A stretch of DNA of 35,411 nt, from contig JAIERK010000061.1 of the NCBI GenBank assembly GCA_019746975.1, positions 1 through 35,411 of the forward strand, written 5' to 3'. Positions 34,995 to 35,411 of the stretch are shown piece after piece. A program made the position numbers and the translations under genes. The stretch comes from Candidatus Obscuribacterales bacterium. GTDB lineage: Bacteria > Cyanobacteriota > Vampirovibrionia > Obscuribacterales > Obscuribacteraceae. Numbering within the stretch: the stretch's first letter is position 1; the number at the start of each line of letters is the position of its first letter. The notes under the pieces were generated by a model that worked only from the letters and a program-made list of their open reading frames with translations, did not search any database and was not told the DNA's origin.

Positions 34995-35411
34995 TTACAG
35001 CCCCATTTTGCGCTTCAGTTTTTCCAGCTCGTCATCGAGCTCCTTGTCTTTTCGAGCGGCCTCGGCGGCGCGGGACTTCTGGTCCAAAGCGGCTTGCCTT
35101 GCTCGCTCCTTCTCTTCTTCTGCCTGCTTTTCTGCGGCAACCTTCTGTTCACGCTCTTTGCGCTCAAGGTCTTCTCTCGCGAGCTTTTCCTCGGCGGCTT
35201 TCTTTTCTTCGGGATAAAGCGAATAATAATCGCAAATGGCAAGACATTCGCCACATTGCATTACACGTTTCGTTCTCTTCCAAACCTCGACTACTAAAAA
35301 TGCTTTGAAGCTGTCATCAACTTCGCACTCGTAGAACATCGATTCTTGTTGGCATTTACCACATTTAAATTTCTGCTTTCGACCGTTCAGGATTCGGTTA
35401 AGTTGACTACA
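34995..35411 (-). CDS. zinc-ribbon coiled-coil protein, N-terminus cut by the window edge
   Basis: An ATG at 35339 exists, but the frame stays open upstream to the edge (35411). The upstream residues include K-C-G-K-C, which pairs with C-G-E-C after it (35240-35260 region), making a zinc ribbon; so the true start is probably beyond the window. After the ribbon comes a long charged helix (E-E-K-K-A-A-E-E-K-L-A-R-E-D, then A-A-E-K-Q-A-E-E-E-K-E-R-A-R) about 75 residues long, a likely coiled coil. The role is unknown; a nucleic-acid or protein-binding role is only suggested. Confidence 0.7.
   Translation of the reverse strand, partial: CSQLNRILNGRKQKFKCGKCQQESMFYECEVDDSFKAFLVVEVWKRTKRVMQCGECLAICDYYSLYPEEKKAAEEKLAREDLERKEREQKVAAEKQAEEEKERARQAALDQKSRAAEAARKDKELDDELEKLKRKMGL

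Overview
The window is about 35.4 kb of bacterial chromosome with moderate GC, roomy intergenic spaces, frequent GTG/TTG starts and genes on both strands. There is no rRNA, tRNA, insertion sequence or CRISPR array. The gene mix suggests Candidatus Obscuribacter-like Vampirovibrionia/Melainabacteria, the non-photosynthetic relatives of Cyanobacteria. The clues are a single-RRM RNA-binding protein of cyanobacterial type, a large membrane Ser/Thr kinase with leucine-rich and TPR-like repeats, many secreted lineage-type hypothetical proteins, and a bpX/MoxR cluster. This placement is inference from memory of families, not a database result.

Layout. Positions 1-4.9 kb hold a secreted hypothetical, a cysteine synthase/cystathionine beta-synthase family enzyme, a two-helix membrane protein, a ferritin-like (DUF2383-type) gene broken by an 8-bp tandem duplication, and a secreted hypothetical. 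At 4.9-8.9 kb are the receptor-like kinase and an NADP-dependent oxidoreductase of the prostaglandin-reductase/zinc-less MDR type. At 9.0-15.6 kb, on the minus strand, is a MoxR-vWA-beta-propeller (bpX) ternary system: a MoxR AAA+ ATPase, a 33-codon mini-ORF, a bpX5-like protein, a vWA-like/beta-propeller fusion and a bpX6/alpha-solenoid/beta-propeller protein. The last four overlap by stop/start junctions, a strong sign of translational coupling. At 15.7 kb a remnant of an Old Yellow Enzyme gene lies beside a PaaN-type aldehyde dehydrogenase that ends in a strong terminator, followed by twelve copies of AATC.

Positions 18-22.4 kb carry lineage-type hypotheticals (a large membrane-associated protein, a DUF2939-like protein, a Gly-rich protein). 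At 22.5-25 kb are a second MDR oxidoreductase, a DPPF-motif methyltransferase of the N6-adenine/EEF1A-lysine type (rare in bacteria) and the ribosome-assembly GTPase EngB, whose leader carries a perfect 24-bp palindrome. At 25.1-27.5 kb an overlapping pair encodes a McrB-like AAA+ NTPase and a DUF2357/PD-(D/E)XK nuclease, a probable modification-dependent or anti-phage restriction system. From 27.6 kb to the end come a SAM methyltransferase, a zinc-ribbon P-loop kinase-like protein, membrane and collagen-like-tail hypotheticals, a structured noncoding stretch (30.5-31.1 kb), a 40-residue membrane peptide, the RRM protein with a structured leader, a large DUF1444-like protein and a zinc-ribbon coiled-coil protein cut by the window edge.

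Two NTP-driven conflict-type systems (MoxR-bpX and McrB/DUF2357) lie within about 10 kb of each other among housekeeping and hypothetical genes. They are the most interesting content. The bpX domains are already named families; what looks less explored is this compact arrangement with a degenerate vWA metal site, a coupled mini-ORF and no obvious toxin effector.
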